Shown here one piece after another: positions 46,715 to 54,642 of a DNA stretch of 64,000 bases. The translations under genes and the position numbers were made by a program. The DNA lies in the NCBI GenBank assembly GCA_016218685.1, contig JACRDD010000005.1:1-64000 (forward strand), written 5' to 3'. Under the pieces are notes generated by a model that made no database searches, had not been told where the DNA came from, and saw only the letters and a program-made list of their open reading frames with translations. Source of the stretch: Desulfobacterales bacterium. GTDB lineage: Bacteria > Desulfobacterota > Desulfobacteria > Desulfobacterales > Desulfosarcinaceae. Each line of letters begins with the position of its first letter. Within the stretch, counting starts at the first letter, position 1.

Positions 46715-46919
46715 GCGTTTTATTTCGTTTCCCTTATGAAATCAGAAAAGTTTCAAAACACAATACCAGATGCGGGTGCGTAGGCAAAGAGTTAAGAACT
46801 GGCTGTATAGAACAATCCAGTGTTGACCTCCCGCCATGATTGGGATAGCAGCATCATAAGAGCTGTTGTCTAAGGTTGCTGAAGTGCCGCTTACAAACGT
46901 TACTCAGAAGATTGCATTA
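46715..46919. other. intergenic region at the island/dut junction
   Basis: 205 bases, noticeably A+T-rich, between the divergent methylase and dut. It holds a possible promoter (TTGACC 46823-46828, 17-base spacer, TAGCAG 46846-46851) for dut. No clear Shine-Dalgarno is seen before the dut ATG. Confidence 0.35.
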
Positions 46920-47378
46920 ATGATCGCACCCCCCGTCATCGCCATCAAACGCCTGCGCCCCGGGCGAGATCAAGATATTCCGCTGCCCCGTTACATGACC
47001 CCCCAGGCCGCCGGCATGGACATCTGCGCGGCGGTGGACGAGCCGCTGACCCTGGCGCCGGGCCGCATCGCCCTGGTGCCCACGGGCTTCGCCATGGCCC
47101 TGCCCGATGGGTATGAAGCCCAGGTCCGGCCGCGTAGCGGGCTGGCCGTGCGTTACGGCGTCACGGTGGTCAATGCGCCGGGAACCATCGACAGCGATTA
47201 TCGCGGCGAGGTGAAGGTGGGATTGATCAATCTGGGGCCGGCGCCTTACACAATCCAGCGCGGCGAGCGCATCGCTCAGATGATCGTCCAGCAGGTGTGC
47301 CAGGCCCGCATCGAAGTGGTGGAAGTATTGGATGAAACCCTACGCAACGGAGGCGGGTTTGGAAGCACCGGGAAATGA
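46920..47378 (+). CDS. dut: dUTP diphosphatase
   Basis: 152 residues. All five trimeric dUTPase motifs appear: QAAGMDICA (1), [10 protein letters not shown] (2), [20 protein letters not shown] (3), GERIAQMIV (4) and GGGFGSTGK (5). ATG 46920 fits the family N-terminus; a TTG at 46866 would add 18 unconserved residues and neither has a good Shine-Dalgarno. The next gene starts 47 bases inside. Confidence 0.92.
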   Translation: MIAPPVIAIKRLRPGRDQDIPLPRYMTPQAAGMDICAAVDEPLTLAPGRIALVPTGFAMALPDGYEAQVRPRSGLAVRYGVTVVNAPGTIDSDYRGEVKVGLINLGPAPYTIQRGERIAQMIVQQVCQARIEVVEVLDETLRNGGGFGSTGK

Positions 47379-48159
47379 TTGCTCGCTTTCGGTCTGCGTG
47401 CTGGCCAGCGGCAGCAAAGGCAACGCCATCTATGTGAGCGACGGCCGCACCGCGATCCTGGTGGATGCCGGCTTGTCGGGGATCGAAATCGAACGGCGCA
47501 TGGCCGCGGCCGGCCTGGATGCCGGCCAATTGAGCGCCATCGTGGTTTCCCACGAACACAGCGACCACATCCGGGGGGTGGGCATTCTCTCCCGGCGCTA
47601 CAAGCTGCCAGTCTATCTTTCGGCCGGTACGCAAAGGGCGGCCGTCGGCCTGTTGGGTAAAGTGCACGAGATTCGCCCTTTCGACATCGGCCGTGGCTTT
47701 GCCATTCAGGATCTGGCCATCCATCCGTTTGCCACCAGCCACGACGCCGCGGACCCGGCCGGCTTCACCATCGGCTGCAACGGCAGCAAAATCGGCATCG
47801 CCACCGACCTGGGCATCGCCACCGGCATGGTCAAGGAGCATTTGAAGGCCTGCCGCCTGCTGGTGCTCGAAGCCAACCACGACCCCACCATGCTCATGGA
47901 AGGCCCCTACCCCTGGCCGCTCAAGCAGCGCATCAAGAGCCGCAACGGCCATCTCTCCAACGAAGAATCGGGCGACCTGCTGGCCGAAATCCGCCACGAC
48001 GGCCTGTGCCACGTGATCCTGGCCCACCTGAGCGAAACCAACAACACCCCCCGCAAAGCCCTGGGCGCCGTGGAAAAAGTCCTGGGCGCCGGCCACCGGT
48101 CCTTCCAACTGCATGTGGCCCAGCAGGAGCGCTGCACCAACCTGCTGGTGGTGCGCTGA
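47332..48159 (+). CDS. MBL-fold metallo-hydrolase (WalJ/YycJ-like)
   Basis: 275 residues. Starts [20 protein letters not shown] and has the zinc motif [10 protein letters not shown], later [19 protein letters not shown] and LAHLSETNN, typical of the YycJ/WalJ subfamily (possible DNA exonuclease). The first ~15 codons overlap dut in another frame, so an alternative start shortly downstream is possible; no ATG occurs there before the conserved core. Confidence 0.85.
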   Translation: MKPYATEAGLEAPGNDCSLSVCVLASGSKGNAIYVSDGRTAILVDAGLSGIEIERRMAAAGLDAGQLSAIVVSHEHSDHIRGVGILSRRYKLPVYLSAGTQRAAVGLLGKVHEIRPFDIGRGFAIQDLAIHPFATSHDAADPAGFTIGCNGSKIGIATDLGIATGMVKEHLKACRLLVLEANHDPTMLMEGPYPWPLKQRIKSRNGHLSNEESGDLLAEIRHDGLCHVILAHLSETNNTPRKALGAVEKVLGAGHRSFQLHVAQQERCTNLLVVR

Positions 48160-48202
48160 GGAGCACCTTTTTCCCGCTTGCGCAAATAAATCGGTCATAA
48201 TA

Positions 48203-48261
48203 GTGTCGATTTGAGCATAGTATGTCGATAATTTCTCGACATACTATGCTCAAATCGACAC
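48203..48261 (+). promoter_or_regulatory. perfect 26-bp inverted repeat, candidate AbiEi operator
   Basis: Arms 48203-48228 (GTGTCGATTTGAGC...) and 48236-48261 (...GCTCAAATCGACAC), perfectly complementary, with a 7-base loop. It lies 22 bases before the AbiEi gene. AbiEi proteins are known to bind inverted repeats upstream of abiE and repress it, so this is the likely operator; as RNA it would also form a stable hairpin in the leader. Confidence 0.7.
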
Positions 48262-48283
48262 ACCATCGCAAGAGGCCGTCACC

Positions 48284-48922
48284 ATGAGCGCACCGTTTCA
48301 GCACCAGTTCCCCCGGGAGGAGTTTGATTATCAAGCCCTCCTGGATGCTCTCAAGGCCTATGCGCGGCCCCGTGACAAGATCTCCGACCTGCTTCGCAAG
48401 GGGGTCGTTATCCGGGTCAAGAAGGGGTTGTATATTCTCGGAGAGAATTATCGCCGGCGCCCCTATTCCAGGGAACTGCTGGCCAACCTGATCCATGGCC
48501 CTTCCTATATCTCCATGGATTTCGCACTTCAGTATTACGGGATGATCCCAGAGCGCGTGGAAGCAGTCACCTCGGTCACCACCGGCCGGTCCAAGCGATT
48601 CATGACCCCCCTGGGCCTGTTCGTTTACCGCAACCTGCCCCTGCCGCTTTTTCAAATCGGGATGACGCGCATCGAAATCGATGCCAACACCGCTTTTTTG
48701 ATGGCGACGCCGGAAAAGGCTCTGTGCGATAAGATCCGCGATGATCGGGGGGTTGCATGGCGCGGCCTCAAGGATGTGCGCCACCACCTGATCGAGAATC
48801 TGCGCATGGAAGAAAAGGCGCTGGCCGATTTGAATCTGGATCACATCGCCGACATCGCCCGCCGCTGCGCTTCCGGCAAATTGCGGCGCTTGCATGCCTT
48901 CATCGCCCAATTGAAACGCTAA
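48284..48922 (+). CDS. AbiEi family type IV antitoxin/transcriptional regulator
   Basis: 212 residues. N-terminal winged HTH (ALLDALKAYARPRDKISDLL; KGVVIRVKKGLYILG), then SYISMDFALQYYGMIPERVE and ATPEKALCDKIRDDRG, the AbiEi pattern. Counteracts the AbiEii toxin encoded next and represses transcription. Ends 17 bases before the toxin gene. Confidence 0.85.
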   Translation: MSAPFQHQFPREEFDYQALLDALKAYARPRDKISDLLRKGVVIRVKKGLYILGENYRRRPYSRELLANLIHGPSYISMDFALQYYGMIPERVEAVTSVTTGRSKRFMTPLGLFVYRNLPLPLFQIGMTRIEIDANTAFLMATPEKALCDKIRDDRGVAWRGLKDVRHHLIENLRMEEKALADLNLDHIADIARRCASGKLRRLHAFIAQLKR

Positions 48923-48939
48923 ACCCCAGGAGCAACGCC

Positions 48940-49806
48940 ATGAATGACGCGGTCCGCAAGATGTTGGAACGCTACCCGCAAAACACGCTTGGAGATCAAA
49001 TCGCCGCGCTGCGGGAAATCCTGCAAGAGATCGCCTTGCTGGGGCTCTGGCGCGCCAAGTTCTTCGAAAAAGCCGCCTTCTACGGTGGCACGGCCCTGCG
49101 CGTACTGTATGGGTTGGACCGGTTTTCCGAGGATTTGGACTTTTCGCTGCTCACGCCCATGGGGAATTTCGATCTCACGCTCTATTTGGATGCCTTGCGC
49201 AAAGAAGTTGCGGCTTTTGGTTTCGACGTGCGGGTGGAAGGCGCTTCCAAAGAATCGCACGGCGCCATTCGGTCCGCCTTTCTCAAAGCCAACACCATCC
49301 AACAACTGCTGGTGATCGAAGCTGATGAAAACGGGGTGCGCGCCCTGCATCGGGAGCAAGTGCTGAAAATCAAGATAGAAGTGGACACCGACCCGCCGGC
49401 CGGATTCGACACCGAAACCCGCTACCTCTTAAATCCCATCCCCTTTGCGGTGAAAAGCTATGCGCTCCCCGACCTCTTTGCCGGAAAGATGCACGCCCTT
49501 CTCTGCCGACGCTGGAAAAGCCGGTCCAAGGGCCGCGACTGGTACGATCTGATCTGGTATGCCGCCCACCATCCCCACCTCCACCTGGCCCATCTGGAAC
49601 AGCGCATGCGCCAAAGCGGCGACTGGAAGGAAAACGAATCCTTATCGCCGGACGCATTTAAAGCGCTGCTTCACCGCACCATCGAAAGTCTGGATGTTCA
49701 ACAGGCCCGCAAGGAGGTCGAACCCTTCGTCAAACACCCCGAGCAGTTGACGATCTGGTCCGGGGAATTTTTCCGGCAGGTAACGGGAAAGATTGCGATA
49801 GTGTAA
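48940..49806 (+). CDS. AbiEii family nucleotidyltransferase toxin
   Basis: 288 residues. Nucleotidyltransferase motif FYGGTALRVLYGLDRFSED with G50, and catalytic D65/D67 (SEDLDFSL), then a region with LFAGKMHALLCRRWKSRSKG and GRDWYDLIWY typical of AbiEii. Such toxins use NTPs to modify tRNA or other targets and stop growth after infection. ATG 48940 follows CCAGGAGC. All catalytic residues look intact. Confidence 0.88.
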   Translation: MNDAVRKMLERYPQNTLGDQIAALREILQEIALLGLWRAKFFEKAAFYGGTALRVLYGLDRFSEDLDFSLLTPMGNFDLTLYLDALRKEVAAFGFDVRVEGASKESHGAIRSAFLKANTIQQLLVIEADENGVRALHREQVLKIKIEVDTDPPAGFDTETRYLLNPIPFAVKSYALPDLFAGKMHALLCRRWKSRSKGRDWYDLIWYAAHHPHLHLAHLEQRMRQSGDWKENESLSPDAFKALLHRTIESLDVQQARKEVEPFVKHPEQLTIWSGEFFRQVTGKIAIV

Positions 49807-49875
49807 TCGCCTTGGCGTTTATTAACGAACCTTTTCCGGTCTATTATATCGATTTCTATCGCTTGTAGCCTTCTA

Positions 49876-50775
49876 TCAGGCTGTTAATATACTCCCTACC
49901 CGCTCCCCATACCGCACCAGGGTTTCGATGCCTTGGGAGGAGTATTCGGCGATGTCGGCGTCGATGACCGCCCGGCCGGGCGGCAGGATCACGATGACGG
50001 TCGATCCGCCGAACTGGAAGTAGCCTTTTTCCTGGCCGCGGCGGCAGGGGCCGCCCTGGGGAAGGTTTTGGACGATGCTGCCCACCATCATGGCGCCCAC
50101 CTCGATCTGGATCAGGGTGCCCAGGCGCGGGCTCTGCACCAGGCACCAGTGGCGGTAGTTGGTGGCGTGCACGTCGGGCTTGTGGCGCAGCGACAGCGGA
50201 CTGACCGAGTGCAGGGGGCCGTCGATGGCGTGCACGGGGCCCTGGCGGCCGTCGTCCACATAACCGAAGCGGTGGTAGTCGCAAGGGGCCAGACGGAAGA
50301 CGAGGCACTGGCCACCCTCGAACCCCTGGTCGAGGGCCGGGCAGCCCAGCAGTTGGGGCAGGGTCATGGAGGCGCCCTTGATCGTCAGGCGGGTGTGGTT
50401 TTCAATGGCAAAGAGTTGCAGGCGGCTGTCAGCGGGCGCGATCAAGGCCGTCGGGTCGGGGTCCACGGGCCGGGCCGCGGGGGTGAGCCGCCGGATGAAA
50501 AAATCGTTGAACGATGCAAAGCCCCCGGGCGGCACGATGGCCTCGCCCAGGTCGATGCCGTATTGGGCAATGAAGGCGGCGATGTTGCCGCGGCTCAGGC
50601 CGCTGCGCTGGATGGCGCCGTAGAGTCTGGAAAGGGGATGGCGGCACAACAAGCGGTTGGTGATGGCCCGGCCCCAGGGCCGTCCGTAAAAGAGCGTCAT
50701 CCACTGGCTGCCGTAAACGCGCTCCACATCGATCCGGCGGGTGATGCGATTGTAGATCAGAATGTCATCGGCCAT
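49876..50775 (-). CDS. psd: phosphatidylserine decarboxylase proenzyme
   Basis: 299 residues. Makes phosphatidylethanolamine from phosphatidylserine. The self-cleavage site is GGST in GYFQFGGSTVIVI (canonical LGST), with the preceding QIEVGAMMVGSI and DYHRFGYVDDG. N-terminal RITRRIDVERVYGSQWMTLF matches family members. ATG 50775 is preferred; the frame is open further upstream into the DoxX gene. Confidence 0.93.
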   Translation of the reverse strand: MADDILIYNRITRRIDVERVYGSQWMTLFYGRPWGRAITNRLLCRHPLSRLYGAIQRSGLSRGNIAAFIAQYGIDLGEAIVPPGGFASFNDFFIRRLTPAARPVDPDPTALIAPADSRLQLFAIENHTRLTIKGASMTLPQLLGCPALDQGFEGGQCLVFRLAPCDYHRFGYVDDGRQGPVHAIDGPLHSVSPLSLRHKPDVHATNYRHWCLVQSPRLGTLIQIEVGAMMVGSIVQNLPQGGPCRRGQEKGYFQFGGSTVIVILPPGRAVIDADIAEYSSQGIETLVRYGERVGSILTA

Positions 50776-50786
50776 GTTCGCAAGTC

Positions 50787-51185
50787 CTACCCTTTGGATT
50801 CGATTTTGACTGCCACGGCATAGCGTCCGGGCCCGGACAGGGCCAGGCCGAGGCAGACGCAGGCCAGCACGCCGGCATACATGGACAGGGTCCGGTAGCC
50901 GCCGTTTAGAAAATTCAGACAATGGAGCGCATAGAACGACGCCAGCAAGGCGCTGCTCAGACGGAAGAGATAGCCGGTGAGCAAGCCCGCACTGGCCAGG
51001 ATCTGGATCGCCAGCACGGCCAGCCCCACGGCCGCGTCGGGAAAGGCGGCGCTGAAAAAAGGAATCTCCTTGCCCACCGGCGTCCAGGCCGGGCTTGCCC
51101 GCAGCAGGCGCGGCACGGCAAAGGTCAACTGGCTGGCGGCCAGTCCCAGGCGCATGATCAGCAATCCGGTGTTTTCATTGGCCAT
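50787..51185 (-). CDS. DoxX-like membrane protein
   Basis: 132 residues with four hydrophobic segments (LLIMRLGLAASQLTFAVPRL; AAVGLAVLAIQILASAGLLT; FRLSSALLASFYALHCLNFL; LSMYAGVLACVCLGLALSGP). Fits DoxX/DUF6041-like small quinone-associated proteins. AAGGAG precedes ATG 51185. Overlap or short gaps link it with ubiE and psd on the minus strand; co-transcription is likely. Confidence 0.68.
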   Translation of the reverse strand: MANENTGLLIMRLGLAASQLTFAVPRLLRASPAWTPVGKEIPFFSAAFPDAAVGLAVLAIQILASAGLLTGYLFRLSSALLASFYALHCLNFLNGGYRTLSMYAGVLACVCLGLALSGPGRYAVAVKIESKG

Positions 51186-51190
51186 GGACT

Positions 51191-51940
51191 TCACGCTCCT
51201 TGGGACGGGCTTTGGGGTTTATGGCCGACGAACAGCACGGCGATCCCCAGGGTCAGTTTGCGGTAGCGCACCTGCTCGAACCCCGCGGCGCGCATCTGCC
51301 GGGCAAAGGTGGCGGCCGGGGGGAATTGGGCCACCGAGGCGGGCAGATAGCTGTAGGCGAAGCTGTGCTTGGAGAAAATGCGCCCCAGCAGGGGCAGCAG
51401 GCGATTGAAGTAAAAGAGATAAAGGTTGCGCAGCATCCCCGCTTCGGGGGTGGCCAGTTCCAGCACCGCCGCCTGGCCGCCAGGCTTGAGCAGATCCAGG
51501 AAGCGCGCCAGCACCGTGGCCTTGTCCTGGATGTTGCGGATGCCGAAGGCGATGGTCACGGCATCGAAGCTGTTGTCCCGGAAGGGCGGGGCAAAGGCAT
51601 CGGCCGCCGCCAGGTGCACCCGGGGCCGGCCCTTTGCATCCAGCACCTTGGGCCGGGCCGAGCGCAGCATTTGCAGGGAGAAATCCGCGCCCACCACCAC
51701 GGCCCCGGAACCGAGGCGGCGGTCGATCTCCAAGGCCACATCGGCGGTGCCGCAGGCCACGTCCAGCAGTTTGGCCGCCGGCGGCAAGGCCAGGGCCTCG
51801 GCGAGGACGCGACGCCACCATACATCGCGCCGTAAGCTCAACAATCTATTGAGAAAGTCGTAGTGGGGCGCGATACGGTCGAACATCTCGCGCACGAAGG
51901 GAAGTTCCTTTGATTTCATTGACAAAGTAAGCTCTTGCAT
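51191..51940 (-). CDS. ubiE: demethylmenaquinone/ubiquinone methyltransferase
   Basis: 249 residues. Last-step C-methylation of menaquinone (menG role likely). Signature FVREMFDRIAPHYDFLNRLL, motif I LLDVACGTADVALEIDRR, and FDAVTIAFGIRNIQDKATVL. The first residues before MKSKELPF may be spurious, since ATG occurs at both positions. It heads the ubiE-doxX-psd minus-strand set. Confidence 0.92.
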   Translation of the reverse strand: MQELTLSMKSKELPFVREMFDRIAPHYDFLNRLLSLRRDVWWRRVLAEALALPPAAKLLDVACGTADVALEIDRRLGSGAVVVGADFSLQMLRSARPKVLDAKGRPRVHLAAADAFAPPFRDNSFDAVTIAFGIRNIQDKATVLARFLDLLKPGGQAAVLELATPEAGMLRNLYLFYFNRLLPLLGRIFSKHSFAYSYLPASVAQFPPAATFARQMRAAGFEQVRYRKLTLGIAVLFVGHKPQSPSQGA

Positions 51941-52093
51941 TAAGTTTGGCCTTTGATTAAAACGGGGCGGCCTTAAGATTCCAGTGCGTTTTCAATACCA
52001 AAGATGAATGGTTGTGCTCAAGCGATGGCTCGCGAGCGCCGATAGGTGTAACACAAACCGGACACATCCAACAAGAATCAATCGGAAACAGAT
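51941..52093. other. divergent ubiE/dnaJ intergenic region
   Basis: 153 bases holding both promoters. I see no sigma-32 consensus (CTTGAA...CCCCAT) that would mark heat-shock control of dnaJ, and no clear sigma-70 pair. Confidence 0.35.
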
Positions 52094-53209
52094 ATGCGCA
52101 GCAAAAGAGATTATTACGAAGTCCTCGGCGTGAGTAAAAATGCCTCGGAAGGTGATCTGAAAACCGCTTATCGTAAACTCGCCCTTAAATACCATCCTGA
52201 TCGCAATCCCGGAGACAAGGAAGCCGAAGACAATTTCAAAGAGGCGGCCGAGGCTTACGAGGTGCTGCGCGATGCCCAGAAGCGCCAGATCTATGATCGC
52301 TACGGCCACCAGGGCCTGGAAGGCTCCGGCTTCTCCGGCTTCGGCGGTTTCGAAGACATTTTTTCAAGCTTCGGCGATATTTTCGAAGACTTCTTCGGGT
52401 TCAATTCGCGCCGGGGAGGCCGCAGCCGGGCCCAGCGGGGGGCCGACCTGCGTTATGATTTGAGTATCAGCTTCATGGAGGCGGCCTTCGGTGTCGAGAC
52501 CACCATCGACCTGGAGAAGCATGAAACTTGCGCCGATTGCGAAGGCCGGGGCGCCGAAGCCGGCACCCAGGCCGAAACCTGTCCCCAGTGCCGCGGCGCC
52601 GGCCAGGTGGGCCGCAGCCAGGGCTTTTTCACCATTCGCACCACCTGCCCCCAGTGCCGCGGCGCCGGCCAGGTGATCGCCAAGCCGTGCAAAAGCTGCC
52701 ACGGCAGCGGCCAGCGCCAGGTGCGCAAGTCCGTCTCCGTGAAAATTCCCGGCGGTGTGGACACCAATTCGCGCCTGCGCCTCTCGGGCGAGGGCGAGGC
52801 CGGCGCCATGGGCGGCCCCCCGGGCGATCTGTATGTCTTCATCCATGTCAAGCCCCACGAATTCTTCAAACGCGAAGAGAACGACGTGATCTGTCAGATT
52901 CCCATCTCCTTTGTGCAGGCTATCCTGGGCGCCGAAATCACGGTGCCGACCCTCAAGGGCGAAAAGACGTTGGAAATCCCCAAGGGAACCCAGTTCGGCG
53001 ATGTCTTCCGCTTCCGGGGCGAAGGCATTCCTTCGCTGCGCACGGGCCGGCAAGGCGACCAGATCATCCAGGTCACCGTCAAAACTCCCACCAATTTGAA
53101 CAAAAAGCAGGAAGCGCTGCTCAAGGAGTTTGCGGCCCTCGAGGATGCCAAACTGGGCAAGCGCCTCAAGGACCTGTTCAAAGGCGCCTCCGCCAAGGCG
53201 GCCAATTAG
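52094..53209 (+). CDS. dnaJ: molecular chaperone DnaJ
   Basis: 371 residues, type I Hsp40. J domain with YHPDRNPGD, Gly/Phe linker ([20 protein letters not shown]), four CxxCxGxG zinc modules ([32 protein letters not shown]) and the C-terminal substrate domain. No dnaK or grpE in the window. Modules two and three share identical DNA. Confidence 0.97.
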   Translation: MRSKRDYYEVLGVSKNASEGDLKTAYRKLALKYHPDRNPGDKEAEDNFKEAAEAYEVLRDAQKRQIYDRYGHQGLEGSGFSGFGGFEDIFSSFGDIFEDFFGFNSRRGGRSRAQRGADLRYDLSISFMEAAFGVETTIDLEKHETCADCEGRGAEAGTQAETCPQCRGAGQVGRSQGFFTIRTTCPQCRGAGQVIAKPCKSCHGSGQRQVRKSVSVKIPGGVDTNSRLRLSGEGEAGAMGGPPGDLYVFIHVKPHEFFKREENDVICQIPISFVQAILGAEITVPTLKGEKTLEIPKGTQFGDVFRFRGEGIPSLRTGRQGDQIIQVTVKTPTNLNKKQEALLKEFAALEDAKLGKRLKDLFKGASAKAAN

Positions 53210-53221
53210 AAAGGTATCCCC

Positions 53222-53587
53222 ATGTTCGAGCTCAAGATTCTGACCCACTTCGCGGCCGCCCACCAATTGCGCCTGGTGGCCAAAAAATGCGAAAACCTGC
53301 ATGGCCACAACTGGAAAGTGGAAGTGTGCGTCTCCGGCAACCGGCTCAACGATGCCGGCGTGCTCATCGACTTCGGCGAGCTCAAGGCCCATGTGAACGG
53401 GATCATCAACACCCTGGACCACAAATTTTTGAACGACCTGAATCTGTTCGACGGCAATCCGTCTTCGGAAAAAATCGCCGTCTACATCGCCGAGACCCTG
53501 GCCCCCAAACTGACCCACGACGGTATTCGGGTCAGCCGCGTGACCACCTGGGAATCGGAGGATGCCTGCGCGACGTATATTCCTTAA
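53222..53587 (+). CDS. 6-carboxytetrahydropterin synthase-like (QueD/PTPS)
   Basis: 121 residues. Zinc and catalytic motif FAAAHQLRLVAKKCENLHGH, with His of HxH, Cys of the CEN site, and DHKFLND later. QueD type is more likely than eukaryotic PTPS: it makes the queuosine precursor from 7,8-dihydroneopterin triphosphate. It is 12 bases after dnaJ. queC/queE are not in the window, so gene name is left open. Confidence 0.84.
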   Translation: MFELKILTHFAAAHQLRLVAKKCENLHGHNWKVEVCVSGNRLNDAGVLIDFGELKAHVNGIINTLDHKFLNDLNLFDGNPSSEKIAVYIAETLAPKLTHDGIRVSRVTTWESEDACATYIP

Positions 53588-53600
53588 GGATTTCTATTTT

Positions 53601-54605
53601 TTATAGCACGACCGGTTCGATCTCCAGGCGAATGCCGAACCGATCATAGACGCTCTCCTGGATGGCCGTTGCCAGGGCCAAGATCTCCTGCCCCGTCGCC
53701 CCCCCCTGATTGACGATCACCAATGCTTGTTTGGCATAGACCGCGGCTCGGCCCATGGACTTGCCTTTCCAGCCGCAGGCCTCGATGAGCCGACCGGCCG
53801 AAAGTTTGACATTTCCATCGGGCAGGGGATAGCAGACGCAGCCGGGGTCCGTGGCCTTGACGCTTTCCAACCGATCGCGATGGATTACCGGATTCTTGAA
53901 AAAGCTGCCGGCGCTGCCCAGCCGTTTGGGATCGGGCAACTTGGCCTGACGCAGGGCGCAAACGGCATCGAAGATCCGGCGGGCATCGGAGCTTGGCGGG
54001 CATTCCCGCCGCAAGTCGGGGTACGACAGCATGGCTTGCCACGGCCTGGGCAGCCTCAGCCGCACCCGGGTAATCAGGCAGCCACCGGCCAATTGGTGTT
54101 TGAAGATGCTGTCGCGATAACCGAAGCGGCAGGCCCCCGCATTCAGGCTAAAGCGGCGGCCGTCGCGCAGATCCACGGCATCCAGCGACTCGAACCGGGC
54201 CTGGAGTTCCACGCCGTAGGCCCCGATGTTCTGCACCGGCGCGGCGCCCACGGTGCCGGGAATCAGGGCCAGATTCTCCAGCCCCGGCCAGCCCTGATCC
54301 AGGGTCCAAGCCACCAGGTCGGGCCACTCTTCGCCGGCCCCGGCCTCCACAATCCAGGCGCCCGGCTCTTCGCGCAGCAGCCGCCGGCCCATGATCGCCA
54401 CCCTGAGGACAACGCCCTGGGGGGCACCACTCAGCACCAGGTTGCTGCCGCCGCCCAGCACCAGCTTGGGGGCCGCCCCATACACGGGGTGGGCCAACAG
54501 GTCGTCGATATCCCCATCATTATAGATATGGACGAGCGTGTCGGCCGCGGCCGGCAAGCCGAATGTGTTGTAAGCTTTTAGATTGACGCCGGTTTCGATG
54601 CGCAT
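53601..54605 (-). CDS. murB: UDP-N-acetylenolpyruvoylglucosamine reductase
   Basis: 334 residues, type I MurB by length. FAD-binding motif LVLGGGSNLVLSG, LENLALIPGTVGAAPVQNIG, CRFGYRDSIFKHQL, and GSFFKNPVI with the catalytic Ser in the AGSFFKNP region. Second committed step of peptidoglycan synthesis. It stands alone here and is not in the usual division cluster. Confidence 0.93.
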   Translation of the reverse strand: MRIETGVNLKAYNTFGLPAAADTLVHIYNDGDIDDLLAHPVYGAAPKLVLGGGSNLVLSGAPQGVVLRVAIMGRRLLREEPGAWIVEAGAGEEWPDLVAWTLDQGWPGLENLALIPGTVGAAPVQNIGAYGVELQARFESLDAVDLRDGRRFSLNAGACRFGYRDSIFKHQLAGGCLITRVRLRLPRPWQAMLSYPDLRRECPPSSDARRIFDAVCALRQAKLPDPKRLGSAGSFFKNPVIHRDRLESVKATDPGCVCYPLPDGNVKLSAGRLIEACGWKGKSMGRAAVYAKQALVIVNQGGATGQEILALATAIQESVYDRFGIRLEIEPVVL

Positions 54606-54642
54606 GCTGGGGGGCGAGTATGGCCCAGCCGGGGCAAGGGTG

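Noticed and set aside
42226-46905. Target-site duplication flanking the island
   Set aside because: The ACTCAG..AGAT similarity is short and imperfect and no transposase or integrase is present.
48203-48261. Rho-independent terminator for the MBL gene
   Set aside because: No T run follows the stem; its position before abiEi favours an operator.
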